This document shows positions 22,328 to 42,610 of a DNA stretch of 64,000 nucleotides, piece by piece. The stretch lies in assembly GCF_001411555.2 (NCBI RefSeq), contig NC_049912.1, positions 27,041,722 to 27,105,721 on the forward strand, given 5' to 3'. The DNA is from Juglans regia (taxonomy: Eukaryota; Streptophyta; Magnoliopsida; Fagales; Juglandaceae). Under the pieces are notes generated by a model. It made no database searches, had not been told where the DNA came from, and was given only the letters and a program-made list of their open reading frames with translations. Within the stretch, counting starts at the first letter, position 1. Each line of letters opens with the position of its first letter. The position numbers and the translations under genes were made by a program.

Positions 22328-25300
22328 TCAAACTGCTTCGATTACACTACTCTCACCCTTGTTTAAGTCCGACCCGCTCACCGAAGCATTTGCATGAAAT
22401 GCTGATTGCCTCGACGGCTCTCCTATCAATTTTAAGGATAGGGGTGAAGGCTCTCTATGGCCTCTCTCAGCCTCTCCAAGACTGAGCTGAGACATGCCAA
22501 CAAGTTCATCAACATTTACAGGATGCTTTGGAAGGATTGGGATTGGCTTCAACACCTGATGATATGACGATTCTGCACCCTTCTCTTCTTCCATAAGATC
22601 CGTATTGGGTGGCCATATTGGGAAAGGGAGAGGTAGATAAGCAGGGAAGAATTGAGGAATCATTGGTGCAAGTCCAGTTGATCCGGCAACACTTTCATTC
22701 AGTTCTTCAACTTCTTCTTGAGGTGTGGCTTCCATAGGTTCAAATTCTGAGTTGAGGGAGAGATTTAAAGAAGGCAACAAGTTTGCAGTATCAGTTGCTC
22801 TCAGCTGAGCAGAAGACAGCAATACTTGTTCTTCTGGAACAGATGGTGTATCTGTGGCCTGAGAAAAGTAACAAATTTAATGAGCCGAAAAGATCCAACG
22901 AAATAATATATGACGACCACCATCAAACTAAGAAAACACATGATATGTATGCTAAAAAACCAATAACCACCAGTGGGAAAAAGAAAAATTACAAGAAATG
23001 AACCTATTCTATGCTTTGGCCCAGCAAGTGACGAGCAGGGTATTCTCTATTTTTCTCTTATAGTGTTATGGGTTGTTTTTCAGCAAAGTGATGCATGATG
23101 TAATTGGCAGTATGGATAACCTGGAAGGTGTGGGCTAAATAGGCACCTATACCATTTGGCCGTGCACGAAAATTAAAGTGCCTTTATTTGTGAAACACCT
23201 AAATAATGTAAGAAGCAAGACAAACCGTATCTGGAACCATGTCAAAAAGACTGGAACGTCTCTTTTTCCGGTTAGCATTACTTTGCCGGATAAAGTACTT
23301 CTGTGCATGGCTTGCCACTTGTGTAGGAGTCCTTGATGTGACAAAATTTCGTGCTATCCCACGCCAGTCCCCTTTCCCCAATTTCTGAAGACCAACTAAA
23401 AACAGTCGATGTTCTTCTTCAGTCCATGGTACACCTGAAAGCCAAATCCAGTACAAGGAAAAAAATACAAATTCTCCATTCAGTACAACATGTATATCTG
23501 ATAGATTCCTGACTACAAAATGAATGGTAACAATCCTTTTCTATATAAAAAATTCCATGACTAACATTTGATATCCTTCAAGACTCAACATAAGCAAGAT
23601 AAATTCATGAAGTAAAACCAGCCTACTAGAGCTCTAACTGTTAAGTAGATATGTCAAAAAGAAGCAGAATGATATCTTTCATATGTGAAGGTTTGTCAGG
23701 TTTCAAAGACTATAATGAGACCCCATGTGTGAACTAAGTGTCTTAAGTATTAGAAGTAATAGCAGTCATTATTTCTCTTTCTTGTCCTTCGAAACTCGGA
23801 AGTAAAATATAAGAGGAGCCTGAAATGTGGAAAACGTACAAAGAGAGGTCAGAGGTTTTGCGAAAACATGATTTAGGCAAAGAATCAAAAGGCTATTGTT
23901 TTTACCAGCACTTCCTAAAGTAGATTATTGAACAGGTAAAAGTTCAATCCACCTAAACTCTTTTTATTTGTCAAACCCCCTAGAGAGATCCAACCACCTA
24001 AAACCAAGTGAAAAGACTGCAGTTTCACATAAACTTTAGCAAGATGATACATTGAAGAATATAGCAGTTACAATGCTAACAATGATGATTACGTAACAAT
24101 AAGCATATAACTAGTCTGTTGTGTGTATTGAGACAAATGCTATCCTTTTATCCGTTCGGTCAAAAACTACATTATATAAGAAACACACCAAAAACCTGCA
24201 ATCCAAATATTTTAAATGCTATCTGCCAGGTATATCCACTGTTGTTTGATAATGTATCACCCAATCTTGGACATAAGGAAAACAAGTGCTTTGTTGTAAT
24301 ACTGGTACTAATGAATTGTGTCTATCACAAGGATTATAGCATGTGTGCCAATTTAATAAAGTAGGAACATAACAGATAATCTTAGGTCAAGTAATGCAAA
24401 TATGTGGGTGTGAGTGTAACGGATTGGAACACAAGTAATGTTCACTGATGTTAGTATCAGGACAGAAGATTTTGCAAAAACAAGCTCAGGGTACTTTTTA
24501 AAAAGTTAAAACATTATTTCTTTGTAAACTAATATGTCTTAATTCAGAAAATAAAAATTACCAAACTTAACCATAAAAACAATATTCAACTTTCCTTTAG
24601 AGACTCAAAACTTGTTTTTCCAATGGGTTGCTGCAGGCATGAATCTCAAACTCCTCTTATAGATTTCTAGCCATCAACCATGAAAAGGTGTTATTTGCCT
24701 ACAGGCTAACATATGAATAAGGAAAAATTATTGTATTAATTCCTGAGATTTGGCCTTATTTCAAACTAGTCCCGGCAATTAAAAAAATTTGATTCCTTGG
24801 ATAATACTTATATACCAAAGTGGCTCTTCCATTTCCATCCAAATGTTGTTAGTTTGTTGACAGAAAACATTGATATGGCACTCATTTTCCAAATCAGGAC
24901 CAATCAAATGATAACAAGTGTCACAAATACACAATCCGCTTTAAAAATCCCTTGTCAACATGGTACATCCGTAGGAAAATATTATACGAGTAATGATACC
25001 CACACAACACATTTCACAACATATTTCACAACACATGTTGTAAAATAAGGGTATTTTGGTAAAATGATGTTACTTTTACAAGCTAGTTTACAAAAATAAC
25101 CTTCTTTTTAAAATATTGTTGTGTAAAATGTTGTGAAAAGTGATGTGTTTATCATTTTTTACTACAATCAATAAGTAAAAAGAAAAGTCTTCCTCTACAA
25201 TTTTTTGATGAGTCTCCCTCGACAGCTGCAGACGAAATCTCTAACCAAATACAACTCATTTCAGTAAGAATGCATAGCATAATGCATGGAGTTCCAAATC

Positions 25301-26280
25301 ATAAAGGAACTAATTCCTTGTTTCAAAAAGACAAAAATATTAAAAAAAAAAAAAAAAAAAAACAATGCACAGTATTTAATACCCTTTGTCATATCCAAGA
25401 TTCCAAAGCATTGTCTAGAATTTCCCAGAAAAAGAAAAAACCTCGAGTACCACTTTTCGTTCTTAATCAAATGTATTGAAAAAATAAGTCATCAATAAAA
25501 ACCATACAGAAATTAAGGTTATCCAAAAATTTAGAATCAAATCAAATCAAGTCCGGCTCATCGCCAAAGCTGTGAATTGTACTGAACAATATAATAGCAT
25601 AAAGGGGGTTAAATATGGAGCATAAAAATAACTAATTTCCTTCAAATGGAAAATCTTCCAAAACAAAAAGGTTAAGAAAATAACGAAGTCAAACTGAGAA
25701 CTAAAAGTATTAAGACCAAGTTACCAACTCATCCACCGAAAGAGCAAACAATCATTTAAACACGAAATCAAACTATTTTTATTTTTTTTAAAAGATAGGA
25801 AACAATTTATCTAATCAGTTCGATAGTAAATCATAAAAACCAGAACTCGAAAATATTATCCAGAATCACTACAACCCGATCCAAAGAAAACCAACCTTCC
25901 TAGCACCCACAAAAAATAACTGAATTAAATTAACCAGACTAATTAAATGATGATGATGATAAGAAGTTTTAATTACCTTTCTTACGGTCGCCACGCCTGT
26001 TGGCGGAGCAGGAGGCGTGGGCGGGATCATCGGACAAGTAACCGTCTGACACGTGGACGGGGTCGGAGGTGGGGGAGTCTTGGTAATTGGGTGAAGCGGC
26101 GGCCGACGAGGAGGAATGGTAGTGCGCCGAGAGGTTCCCCATGCTGGCGCTCTTCTTGATGATCGAGCCATCGGTTAGCTTCACGCCGAATAGCTTCACG
26201 CATCCTCCGGCCCCGCCGCGGTTCGGACACGTCCGCGAGTTGTGGCCATTGTTACTGCAGTGCGAGCACCGCCGAGTCAT
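22328..26280 (-). CDS. MYB-related transcriptional repressor, MYBS3/KUA1 type
   Basis: Exons (minus): 25977-26280, 23226-23434 and 22328-22858, totalling 347 residues with GT-AG junctions in frame. A CX2CX4HX4C zinc knuckle lies at residues 5-18 ([14 protein letters not shown]). A KLFGV motif, the R/KLFGV repressor signature, lies at 29-33. A single MYB repeat of the SHAQKYF class starts at about G102 ([19 protein letters not shown], with SHAQKYF at 143-149), and an LNLSL EAR-type motif lies at 202-206. The C-terminus has [17 protein letters not shown] and [12 protein letters not shown], as in Arabidopsis KUODA1 (At5g47390), a nuclear repressor that promotes leaf cell expansion by repressing peroxidase genes. 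I chose the ATG at 26278-26280 (MTRRCSHC) because it matches the family start. Intron 1 is 2.5 kb and carries a MITE. Confidence 0.95.
24988..25163. repeat. MITE with long terminal inverted repeats in the MYB gene intron 1
   Basis: The left end (AGTAATGATACCCACACAAC, then ACATTTCACAAC) and right end (GTTGTGAAAAGTGATGTG, then TTTATCATTTTTTACT) are imperfect inverted repeats of over 30 bp. The core is about 110 bp with GTTGTAAAATAAGGGTATTT. No transposase is present. Confidence 0.7.
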
Positions 26281-26325
26281 GCCGGTTCCACTCGGCCGTG
26301 TCACTGCCGAGTTGGTCGGAGTCAG

Positions 26326-26328
<3 letters not shown>

Positions 26329-26358
<30 letters not shown>
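26329..26358. repeat. GA microsatellite just upstream of the MYB gene start
   Basis: About 15 GA dinucleotides lie 50-80 bp upstream of the ATG, so they probably sit in the 5' leader (CT on the coding strand). CT/GA tracts are common in plant 5' UTRs. Confidence 0.9.
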
Positions 26359-26362
<4 letters not shown>

Positions 26363-26580
26363 TGTGGGGGTGAGAGCGAGCGGAATGATTGGGGGTGGGG
26401 AGCGAAGAGGGGCTTTTATTTCTGGGACAGGAATTATTTTAGCGGGGAATGGATCAAGGGATAGAGGAATGCGGGGGTTCGTTCTTTGGGACTCTTTCCG
26501 AAATAACCCTTTTTTCTCTTTTCTAGAAAGGATAAAGCCCTTATCTTTTGTTTATTTTTCTTGGACCATTTTATTTTCTT

Positions 26581-27790
26581 TTTGATAATAATTATTGATA
26601 CTTTTGTTTAAAAATATACTTTAATTACAAACAGATTTTATAAAAATAAATTTATTAATTAACATAATTTGATATGATACGTTAAATTATCAAAATATTT
26701 TTATTATAAAATATATTTAACTTATCATATAAAATCATATCAATTTATTTTTATGAAATTTCTTTATAATTGTAATAGTTCTCATTTATTTACTCAATAA
26801 TAATAATAATAATAATAATAGGGCAATTGTTACTATTTTCTCTCCTTTAGTTTTATTAAATTATTTTTTATATTTTAGTGATTAACTATTCTATTAACAT
26901 TATTATAAAAGGGTGGCCATGTCATTTTATTAATTGACTTGAGTCTCTTTTCCATTTTTTTATCCAAATTCAAATGCTTTATGTACTCATTTCGGGTACG
27001 TAAAACACATTACCTAAATGACCAAAGCTGCAACCTTTTTTTCGACTAAACCAAAGCTGTAACTAGTTAGAATAAGTATATGATAAGCTTGGGAAATTAA
27101 TAATAGAGAAATTTTATTTATAGTCTCTAATTAAAGATTGTATATATAGACCTTTTATTAAATGAGAACAAATATCGTTTTAAGATGGATAATTTTATAA
27201 TTTTAAAAAATTTTAAAAATCAAATTATCTAGACTTACATTGCAATCCTTAAATAAAAATTATATCTAACATTACTCTTAATAATAATTACTTTGAGATA
27301 TCCAAATATCAGCGTTGTTTGTCAAAAGGTAACAAACCATGAAAGAGAGTTTAGAGTGAAATTACGCCAAAAATCAGATATTAATGCTGGTAGTAATTCT
27401 TATGCAAATGGATAGGTGCATCAAAATATTTTTATGATTATCCAAATATATAAATAAACCTTCTTATATGTCCATCCCTCTTATCCTGTCCTAAATATTC
27501 TTCAATATCTTAAAAGAAAAAAAAAAAAAAAATACAAGATCTAGGAGGTGTTTCAAATTAATGCGACTTCCCCTAAAAGTACTTATCCGAGAAAAAAGGG
27601 AATAAAAAAGTCCCTGCCTCCAGCCAGACACAATCTACGACGTGTGAATTGGTGGTGGCCCACATCTGCTAAATCGTGGGGTTGAACCACTTTTTAAGGA
27701 TGGGATATTTCTCGCAAGAGGAATAATGCTTCTCATCTCTTTTATTACCCATCTTCTATCATTTCATCACGTGATATTATGTTTTATTCG
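26581..27790. repeat. Intergenic DNA with an AT-rich dispersed repeat at about 26600-26790
   Basis: 26600-26790 has ATAAAAATAAATTTAT, GATATGATACGTTAAATT and its inverse-like ATATCAATTTATTTTTATG. Matching sequence occurs near 16740-16850, 41620-41810, 43860-44030 and 51355-51510, so this is a dispersed MITE-like family. A TAA microsatellite lies at about 26798-26820. No gene is seen in the rest. Confidence 0.45.
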
Positions 27791-27796
27791 TAGACT

Positions 27797-28005
27797 TAGG
27801 CTTTATTTGAATAATATATTATATCATCTTATCTTATCTCATCTCATCGTTATAAATTTTTTAAATTTTTATATAAAATATAATTAATAATTTAATTTTT
27901 TAAAATTTTAAAGCAATAATAACATTAAAAAATAATATTTTAAAATTTTAATAATATTTTATATAATTTTTAACTTTTATCTCATTTCAATTCACTATCT
28001 AAAAT
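27797..28005. repeat. AT-rich MITE family A, copy 1
   Basis: A CTTATCTCATCTCATC-type edge is followed by ATAAAATATAATTAATAATTTA and AATAATATTTTA core motifs. A CATTTCAATTCACTATC edge closes it. The same architecture recurs many times in the window. Confidence 0.6.
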
Positions 28006-28229
28006 GATATATTTATTATTTAATCTCATATCAAAGAAAATATTGAAAAGATAATAATAAATAAAATGATAAATAAACTTTTTCTTGCAATAAGCCACCT
28101 AATTAATCACAGGGAATATCTATTAATTGTTCTTTGTCACGTGAAAATCTTTTGCTTAAAATACTTAATTATAGCTATTAATAGGTTTGGATGTCACATC
28201 AGGTAAACAGCCCCATCCCATAGCTTGTT

Positions 28230-28560
28230 TTGTTCATTTCTAAATCAAATCAAATATATTTTGGTCATATCCCTTGCATTCTTATAAGCAGATTATTGAA
28301 AGTACGAGGGCTTACTAATTGTAGGGATGTACATGATTATATAATATATATGGGTGTGCTGCTCCCACCGCTGGAAGCTTTCGTTGGTTTTGCTGATTAT
28401 TTTATAATTTTTATTTTATATGTATTTTTTAATATTTTTAAAAATTAAAAAAATAATAAAAAAATCAAAATATTATTAAAAAATATTTATTTAATCATTA
28501 AGTTAAAAAAATAATAAAAATAAATAAAAAAGTCACAGCAATAACTTGAGTGGAAAGATT
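28230..28560. other. AT-rich intergenic stretch with repeat-like sequence
   Basis: GTGCTGCTCCCACCGCTGG (about 28354) heads an AT-rich tract resembling 31235-31410, which begins GTGCTACTCTGCGG and GAGCAGCACTG. This suggests a further small repeat family with two copies here. No coding content is seen. Confidence 0.35.
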
Positions 28561-28639
28561 AACATTTTCCAAATATATATGAGATTGGTCCAGCTTACCA
28601 AATGTAAGAAATATAAACCAGATCAGAGCTTTGGATGCT

Positions 28640-28843
28640 TTAGATCCAAGTAACAGGACGAAAATGGTCATCATCTAAGCATTTACTCCTATAATGGTAG
28701 ACCTTACTTTCAATGTGCTTTCTCAAAAACCTCTTAACTTTTCTCCATCCAAAGATAAACACACCGCAGCTGCTAATAATTGATTTGGCTGTAAGCTGCC
28801 TCCATAGGGACTTCCCTTCAAAATAGTCAAAATATGACACCAT
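28640..28843 (-). CDS. Hypothetical small ORF, 67 residues
   Basis: ATG at 28841-28843, stop TAA at 28640-28642. The predicted peptide is basic and aromatic-rich (MVSYFDYFEGKSLWRQL near the start, then FGWRKVKRFLRKHIESK, ending CLDDDHFRPVTWI). Its codon content is less AT-biased than the flanking DNA, which is why I list it. I recognise no family, no signal peptide and no clear promoter. It could be a chance frame, an exon remnant or a small peptide gene. Confidence 0.25.
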   Translation of the reverse strand: MVSYFDYFEGKSLWRQLTAKSIISSCGVFIFGWRKVKRFLRKHIESKVYHYRSKCLDDDHFRPVTWI

Positions 28844-29014
28844 CTATCTGAATGGTCTCTTTCAAATTCAGATTAAGTTAATGTCGATAGAGATAACCCT
28901 TTTTACGTTTTTTTTTTAATTATAATTTTAAATGGAATGTGTTTTTGTAAAATAATATTGTAGAAATTTCTTCCAATATTAATTATTAGGGATAAATACA
29001 ACATGTATTTAGGG

Positions 29015-29180
29015 GTTGGGGTTGTTTGGATTGAGAGAACATCTCAACTCATCTTATTTAATTATTATAATTTTTCAAATTCTCACACAAAATATAATAA
29101 ATAATTCAATTTTTTTAATCTCAAAATAAAAATAATATTTTATTAAACTTCCATCTCATTTCAACTTACTATCCAAATAT
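29015..29180. repeat. AT-rich MITE family A, copy 2
   Basis: The edge GGTTGTTTGGATTGAGAG and opposite edge ACTTACTATCCAAATATCC are roughly inverted (GTTTGGAT/ATCCAAAT). The core is ACAAAATATAATAAATAATT. Confidence 0.65.
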
Positions 29181-30249
29181 CCTTAATGTTGAAACTCAGA
29201 TTCTCCGCAAATATGTCTATTTTTTGTTTCCTAAATTGTAAAAAGTGTTTGGATGAAAATATTATAGATCTAAGCTGTTGATTTATATTACATATATTCT
29301 GCGGATGGGAGGGGCCATGCATATAAGCTTGAACCTTCGAAGAAGAAGCATCCTGTGTGGTAAGCAAAGGCGGTCACGACTCTCACCCTCCATAATTTCC
29401 ACAAGGGAGGCATCCATGCATATCCGCGGGTTTCCCGGAAAATGACCAATAATGGAATCCAGAATATATCTCAATTTCCTCGCAATCTCCCACAGAGAAC
29501 GCATGATTATCATGCATGCAGGAGGAGTAGGGATCTTTTTGCCAAACCAGACTTAAAGATCTCAATCCACCCTTAAGGTTAAGGGCCGTGGGGATACGGA
29601 CGAACACATTCCCATTCGTTTTATATATGTTATATTTTCTCGGTCCAGAAAAACCCTATATATAACTACCTTATACCATGGCCAGTTTCAAATGATTCAG
29701 ATGGAATATCACTTCTAGATCTCCTATTGATCTGCCATTTCATTGCAACAGTCGACCCACCCTACCACACGTTATCTGCTGTTGTATTGCCCAGATAAAT
29801 ACATTGACCATCACGTGTAGGGAGACATAACCATGGATTTCCCCGAGGCTTGGGAGCAAACACGAAAAAACACTAGGCCAGGCCGGCCGGCCAGTCTAAA
29901 AAAGAAAATAAAAAACACTGAAATGGTCGAGTATATAGTTCCCGAGTCTCGAGATTCTTTACTGGCAAGCTGCAACGGATCTCTTCTCAAGATTAAGACG
30001 AGGAGGATGTAATTAATTAAGCTGATATGTACGGGACACGTGAAAGCAGAGGGTAGGCAACTTTTGGGGATGCCGTGCATACGTACGTGGAAGCACATGC
30101 TGCAAGAAACTAGAGATTAGAGGAAGATATAATTGAAACAAAGTCAAGCTTTGCAGAAAGCCATTCATATTGCAGAGAATAAATTATGATCAATGTAGTA
30201 GCTACCTAGTGCATGGATGATGGATCTTTACTTTGCATGTAAAGAAGCG

Positions 30250-30280
<31 letters not shown>

Positions 30281-31410
30281 TACGTTATCTTTGGGGATAA
30301 ACTTCCTGCAGGATGCTCTGCAGATGACTTTGTGGTGTTTGGGTTTGTGCGACTTTTGATCATGTTAAGATAAGATTCATTAAGGCTTTGAGTTGTGATC
30401 TTTTGACAAACTGGGCGGGGCAAAAAGGTAGAGGGAAGTCTGATCTAGAGAGAATCTAATCTCCCGACAGTAGTACTACATTCTGGATATTATATTGTAG
30501 ATCGTGAATGAAGTCTTTGTGATTTGATTTAGTTACATTATTTACACTCCGATCCATATGTGAACACATTTATATATATATATATATACATGCATGCATA
30601 TTCATCATGTGTAGTCGCCCAAGATACATGAACGTCGACGTCTTCTTTTGGAGATAAGTGATCGATCATCAGGCATTAATGGCGTGGATTGTTTCATGAT
30701 CATCAAAATAGAATATCGTTATCATCTCAAGATCTCTTGTCTTAGATTCGAAGCGTCCAGAGTGAATAATAATTAAATTTGATCTTCATGTGAGAATACT
30801 ACGACTGCTTTAATATCATGTTGTTCTAATTATTCTTGCCAGAAGACCCAAAAATAAAGAAAAGATCAATGTCTTTAATAAGTCAGTTTATAATCAATTA
30901 CGCAAAAGATGAAAAGAAGCTGAGAGTTTGTGGGTAGTTTTCTTCGATCGACAAATAGACAGCTAGCTAGCTAGCCTTGACCCAGATATCGACCACTGCA
31001 CCTATGAAGTACTCAGCCCCAATTGATTGCGATCATTCCATTAACATAGTGATGATCCATCCGCGCGCGACGACGACATGAGCATGATACATACATATCA
31101 TAGAGCCTAGCTAGAGGAAGCTCTGTTTGAAAATGTGGAAGAGGACGGAGACTGATCATATCTCTATCTCAATCTGAATCTGTACATTGTGTCAAACAGC
31201 AGTGGGAACGAAGGAAAAAAGTAACGTTTTTTTTCTTGAGTGCTACTCTGCGGTTTGAGCAGCACTGTCAGTCTTATCGTAGTTACTTTTATAATTTTTT
31301 TTAATATATTTAAATATATTTAAAAAATAAAAAATATATATCAATACACTTAAAATTATTTATTTAATTATTAAATAAAATAAAATAAAAAATATCAAGT
31401 AATACGTGAA
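29181..31410. other. Intergenic DNA without a supported gene
   Basis: Overlapping minus-strand frames at 29161-29607 and 29811-30098 do not match anything I know. TA microsatellites lie at 30251-30280 and about 30571-30588. I looked for conserved miRNA sequences by eye and found none. Confidence 0.45.
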
Positions 31411-31412
31411 GT

Positions 31413-31625
31413 GGTTTGAATTTAGAGATGAGTTGAGATAAGTTGAAATGATTTATAAATAGTAAAATAAAAATTAAATTATTTATTATATTTTATGTAG
31501 AAATTTAGAAAAATTATTTTAAAATTTAAAAAAGTTAAATTATTTATTATATTTTATATAAAAATTTAAAAAAATTATAATGATGAAATGAAATGAATTG
31601 ATATGAATTTTGAATATAAACGAGA
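31413..31625. repeat. AT-rich MITE family A, copy 3
   Basis: The edge GTTTGAATTTAGAGATGAG leads in. The core AAATTATTTATTATATTTTA occurs twice, so there is an internal duplication. The closing edge is TATGAATTTTGAATATAAACG. Confidence 0.6.
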
Positions 31626-32117
31626 TGTTAATGATACCATTGAGGACAAAATAGCTTCTCTTTTTTCTTTGAGATTTGCAAAACGACGCGGCGGAAAAAG
31701 GAAAGTGACAAAAATGAAACCGTGTTGCCATTTTCTACATGTTTTTTGTGCTAACAATTAAATTAATAATACAACAACATGAAAGGCGATCGATTTGCTT
31801 AGAAATGTTGCTATCAATATTGATATTATTTAGTGGTTGAGAGGTTGAAATTGAATAGATCCACACGCAATGGGACTTCTTTTTTTTTTTTTTATGAATA
31901 CTTTGGCCCTTTGACCAGTGCAAACTGCTGGTAACATGTAACATTGAACCACGTGTGGAATTATTGCAGTGGATTTATGGCGTTATTATTATGGTACACA
32001 TTGGAATTTATTATTTTTATTTATGTCCCCCCACTTTCTTCGAGCGTACACCACATTCAGATGCTGCTGGCAATAATTTGGGTCCATTCTTAAGAATACA
32101 GTAAAAGAGTTATAAGC

Positions 32118-32297
32118 CTTAGTTGCTTTCTAATCTTATCTCAACTCATTATTATAATTTTTTTAAATTTTAATATAAAATATAATAAATAATTCAATTT
32201 TTTCAAATATTAAAATAATAATAATATTAAAAAATAACATTTTAATAATATTTTATTATTTCAACTCAACTCAGTTCAACATTCAAATACAACCGTA
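32118..32297. repeat. AT-rich MITE family A, copy 4
   Basis: CTAATCTTATCTCAACTCATT leads into TAATATAAAATATAATAAAT. The element closes with CTCAACTCAGTTCAACATTC and AAATACAACCG. Confidence 0.65.
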
Positions 32298-32314
32298 GTT
32301 ACTATTGAAGGACT

Positions 32315-32520
32315 AAGGCCTGCTTTGGTTAAGCGGTTTCATCTGAAGTGAGATATTTTATTAAAAGTTAAATAAAATATTATTTTTAATATTATATTTA
32401 TTTTAAAATTTGAGAGAGTTAAATTATTTATTATATTTTGTGTGAGTATGAAAAAATTGTAATGATTATATAAGATGAGTTGAGATAGTTAATTTAGTTG
32501 TGTAACCAAACCAGCCCTAA
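32315..32520. repeat. AT-rich MITE family A, copy 5 (opposite orientation)
   Basis: The edge GGCCTGCTTTGGTTAAGCGG and closing edge TTGTGTAACCAAACCAGCCC are inverted (CTTTGGTTA/TAACCAAA). It lies directly beside copy 4. Confidence 0.65.
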
Positions 32521-33150
32521 GAATTAAATTCTTCAAAAAAATTAATTCATATTAGTAATTGCAAAAATTTCTTTAAGAAAAATAAAAAACACATTCTCGA
32601 GGGTATTTATCTTTATTTTCTGGGCCTCATGAGTTGGTCACATTAAATCAGACAATGTAGGGGTAAAAGCTTAATGCTCATTTCAAATTTATCCCATATT
32701 TCAAACATGCAGAACCACAAAAATGGAAGTCACGTAAGCCTCGTTTCATTTGTAACGTACGTAGTGCATTATTCTGCCGAAAGTGAATAGAACGTACTCA
32801 AACTCTGGCCACACCCGACATTCAGATTTCTATGTTGAATTGGCCTTACCCTAGAATCCAGATATGCAGTTCGGGTTTTATACTTTTGGAACTCCATAGA
32901 TGTGGTCCGAACTTGGTAATGTGAATTTTTTTATTTCATGTAAAATGAAAAAGTTAACATAACGTTTTCCAAACTATGACCTGTAATCCAACTACCAGCA
33001 GCAACCCTACTACTTCTCCTTACTCGCCCCAACTTAAAGGGTAAAAGGAAGAGGAGAAAGGATTTAAAGGGTTCAAAAAATAAAAGAAATTGACTGTGAG
33101 GTTGATTATAGTGAACTTCATACAATAACACTAGTGAAGTTTCTACCAAT

Positions 33151-40680
<7,530 letters not shown>

Positions 40681-41080
40681 CTTGGTGAAAACAAATGTGG
40701 AAAGACTGTATCTTTGGCGGAGGGAGAGAGGCTAAGAGCAAGAAAGACTCTTTAAGCTCTCCTTCCTTTACTCTTAAAACTCCTCTTCTTCTGTCTCTCT
40801 TCGCCTGATTTTCTTGAGGGAGGGAGAGGGAGAGAGAGACCGGAAATGGCCAACTGGACAGGAGCTATAAATACGGTGAACTCTCTCTCGTTCTCAAACT
40901 GTCTATTACCAAATTGCCCTTCTGTGGATGTGTCGTCCAATGGAGTGCAAAAACACAACAGCCTACGGGTATGGGCGGACTCATTTCAACACAGATCATG
41001 GGACCCACAGGGCCGTAGGGTGGGGTCCTGGGAATAGGGTTGTGGTGTGGCTGTGATATGGGAAAGTGATGCTGACAATG
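40681..41080 (-). promoter_or_regulatory. 5' leader and proximal promoter of the NADP-ME gene
   Basis: Upstream of the start codon there is a purine-rich GGGAGGGAGAGGGAGAGAGA tract at 40818-40838. On the coding strand a TATTTATAG sequence lies just beyond it (plus CTATAAATA, 40865-40873) and could serve as a weak TATA element. Spacing fits a leader of roughly 150-180 bases, but this is inference. Confidence 0.35.
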
Positions 41081-41089
41081 ATGAGTTAA

Positions 41090-41320
41090 GACAGGGTTGG
41101 GATGGAACGGAACGAGATATAAAATTTTATTTTATTTTATTTTATTTTATTTTTTATTTTATTTTTTATTTTATTTTTTAAAATTTTTATATAAAATATA
41201 ATAAATAATTTAATTTTTTTTAATTTTAATTTATTTTTTTAAAATTTTAAAATAATAATAATTTTAAAATATAATATTTTAAATTTTTAAATAAAATATA
41301 AAAATCTCATTTCACGATCA
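41090..41320. repeat. AT-rich MITE family A, copy 7, with TTTTA microsatellite
   Basis: GGGTTGGGATGGAACGGAACG leads into a run of TTTTA units (41127-41180). It then has the family core ATAAAATATAATAAATAATT and closes near CTCATTTCACGATCAAC. The inverted edge is poorly kept. Confidence 0.5.
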
Positions 41321-42322
41321 ACAACCTCGAAAAACAGTGTAAAAGGGCTACCTCAAAACTCGTAAAGGACAGCAACAACTCACAGGCCACCCCCAGAACA
41401 GAGAAGAGAAGTGGATAAGCTGTAATCAGCTGTTGGCATCATGCATGATAACGCCATATGGCTCTCCTCTTGGTGGCTTTCACAGAAAATTCTCCACCAC
41501 AACCTTCGTGGCTGTTCATGCAGAGGACGTGGCTGGGATGTGGGGGCCTTTCCTTTCTTAACCATTATCGATGGGGAATAATTGTAAATTCGCTTAACTA
41601 ACCCCCAATATGTATTTAAAAGATAAATACTTTAATTACAAAATAATTATATAAAAATAATTTTATAAATTAATATAATGTAATTTATCAGATTATAAAA
41701 TTATTTTTAATATAAAATAAATATGACAGATAATAAAAAATCATATCAATTTATGAGATTATTTTTATAATATATTTATGATTGTAATACACATTATTTA
41801 AAAATATTTAAGATTAAAATTTATATGTATTCTGCCTTGAAACATGCACGCGTGTTTACAACCTAAGTGCATCCAATGAATTGTTGTAAAGATCAAATTT
41901 TTATCTTCCTACTGGCTCATTAGTGTTTTGACTTTAAAATAATAATGATAATTATAACTTTTCTCCTACCCAAAACTTTGGTGATCATTGATCAACCAAA
42001 AATGGGTCTAATTTTAATTCAATATTTTTAATTGAGACGCGCTGCAGTGCGGTCCAACTATTAAACTGAGAATAATAACCCTCTATTCATACGATGACAC
42101 GTATACAAAAATACAATAAACTCATTAAACCTCGCCACACAGAATCACAAGCAATTCACATAATCAGTTTCCTATCTTACTCACGATTTCTTTTCTTCGT
42201 CTTCGTGCACTTCCAGCTCGCATCCTTGCTGCGCCACCAAGCCTGCTGCCCACCGACCAAGACTTTCAAGGTTCCACCACTACCATCTCATTCTTTCCAC
42301 CCCAGGAGACACAGAGACACCC

Positions 42323-42324
<2 letters not shown>
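41321..42324. other. Intergenic DNA
   Basis: A dispersed AT repeat lies at about 41620-41850. The open frames (41380-41565 minus, 42094-42414 plus) match nothing I know. The latter runs into the GA microsatellite and is not credible. Confidence 0.4.

Positions 42325-42377
<53 letters not shown>
42325..42377. repeat. GA microsatellite, about 26 units
   Basis: A long pure AG tract precedes the ZFWD pseudogene by about 235 bp. A shorter GA tract lies at 42551-42568. Confidence 0.95.
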
Positions 42378-42379
<2 letters not shown>

Positions 42380-42610
42380 CAGCAAAACAGAAACAAAATT
42401 ATGATTTTTTCTAATTACGTTACTCATCCCCTCGATTCTTCCAACTTAGATTTTCTACTTCCAATCCAAAATACTCCAAGATAAACAGTTCTTTATTATC
42501 CCACTGCCACTATCTCTTTCTCATTTTCCAAAAGTAACAAACTCTGAAATAGAGAGAGAGAGAGAGATAATTTGATCAAATTGATAAGTCAGAGATTGGG
42601 AATTTAAGCT

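Noticed and set aside
25947..26585. Plus-strand frames with Arg-rich or RERERE sequence near the MYB gene start
   Set aside because: Antisense of MYB exon 1 and the translated GA microsatellite.
29161..30098. Overlapping minus-strand frames in 29.2-30.1 kb as a possible gene
   Set aside because: Three mutually overlapping frames, no family motif, no convincing splice structure, and AT repeats nearby.
42094..42414. 106-codon plus-strand frame before the ZFWD relic
   Set aside because: Nearly a third is translated GA microsatellite (Glu/Arg run) and the rest has no motif. It is more likely leader-like or non-coding.
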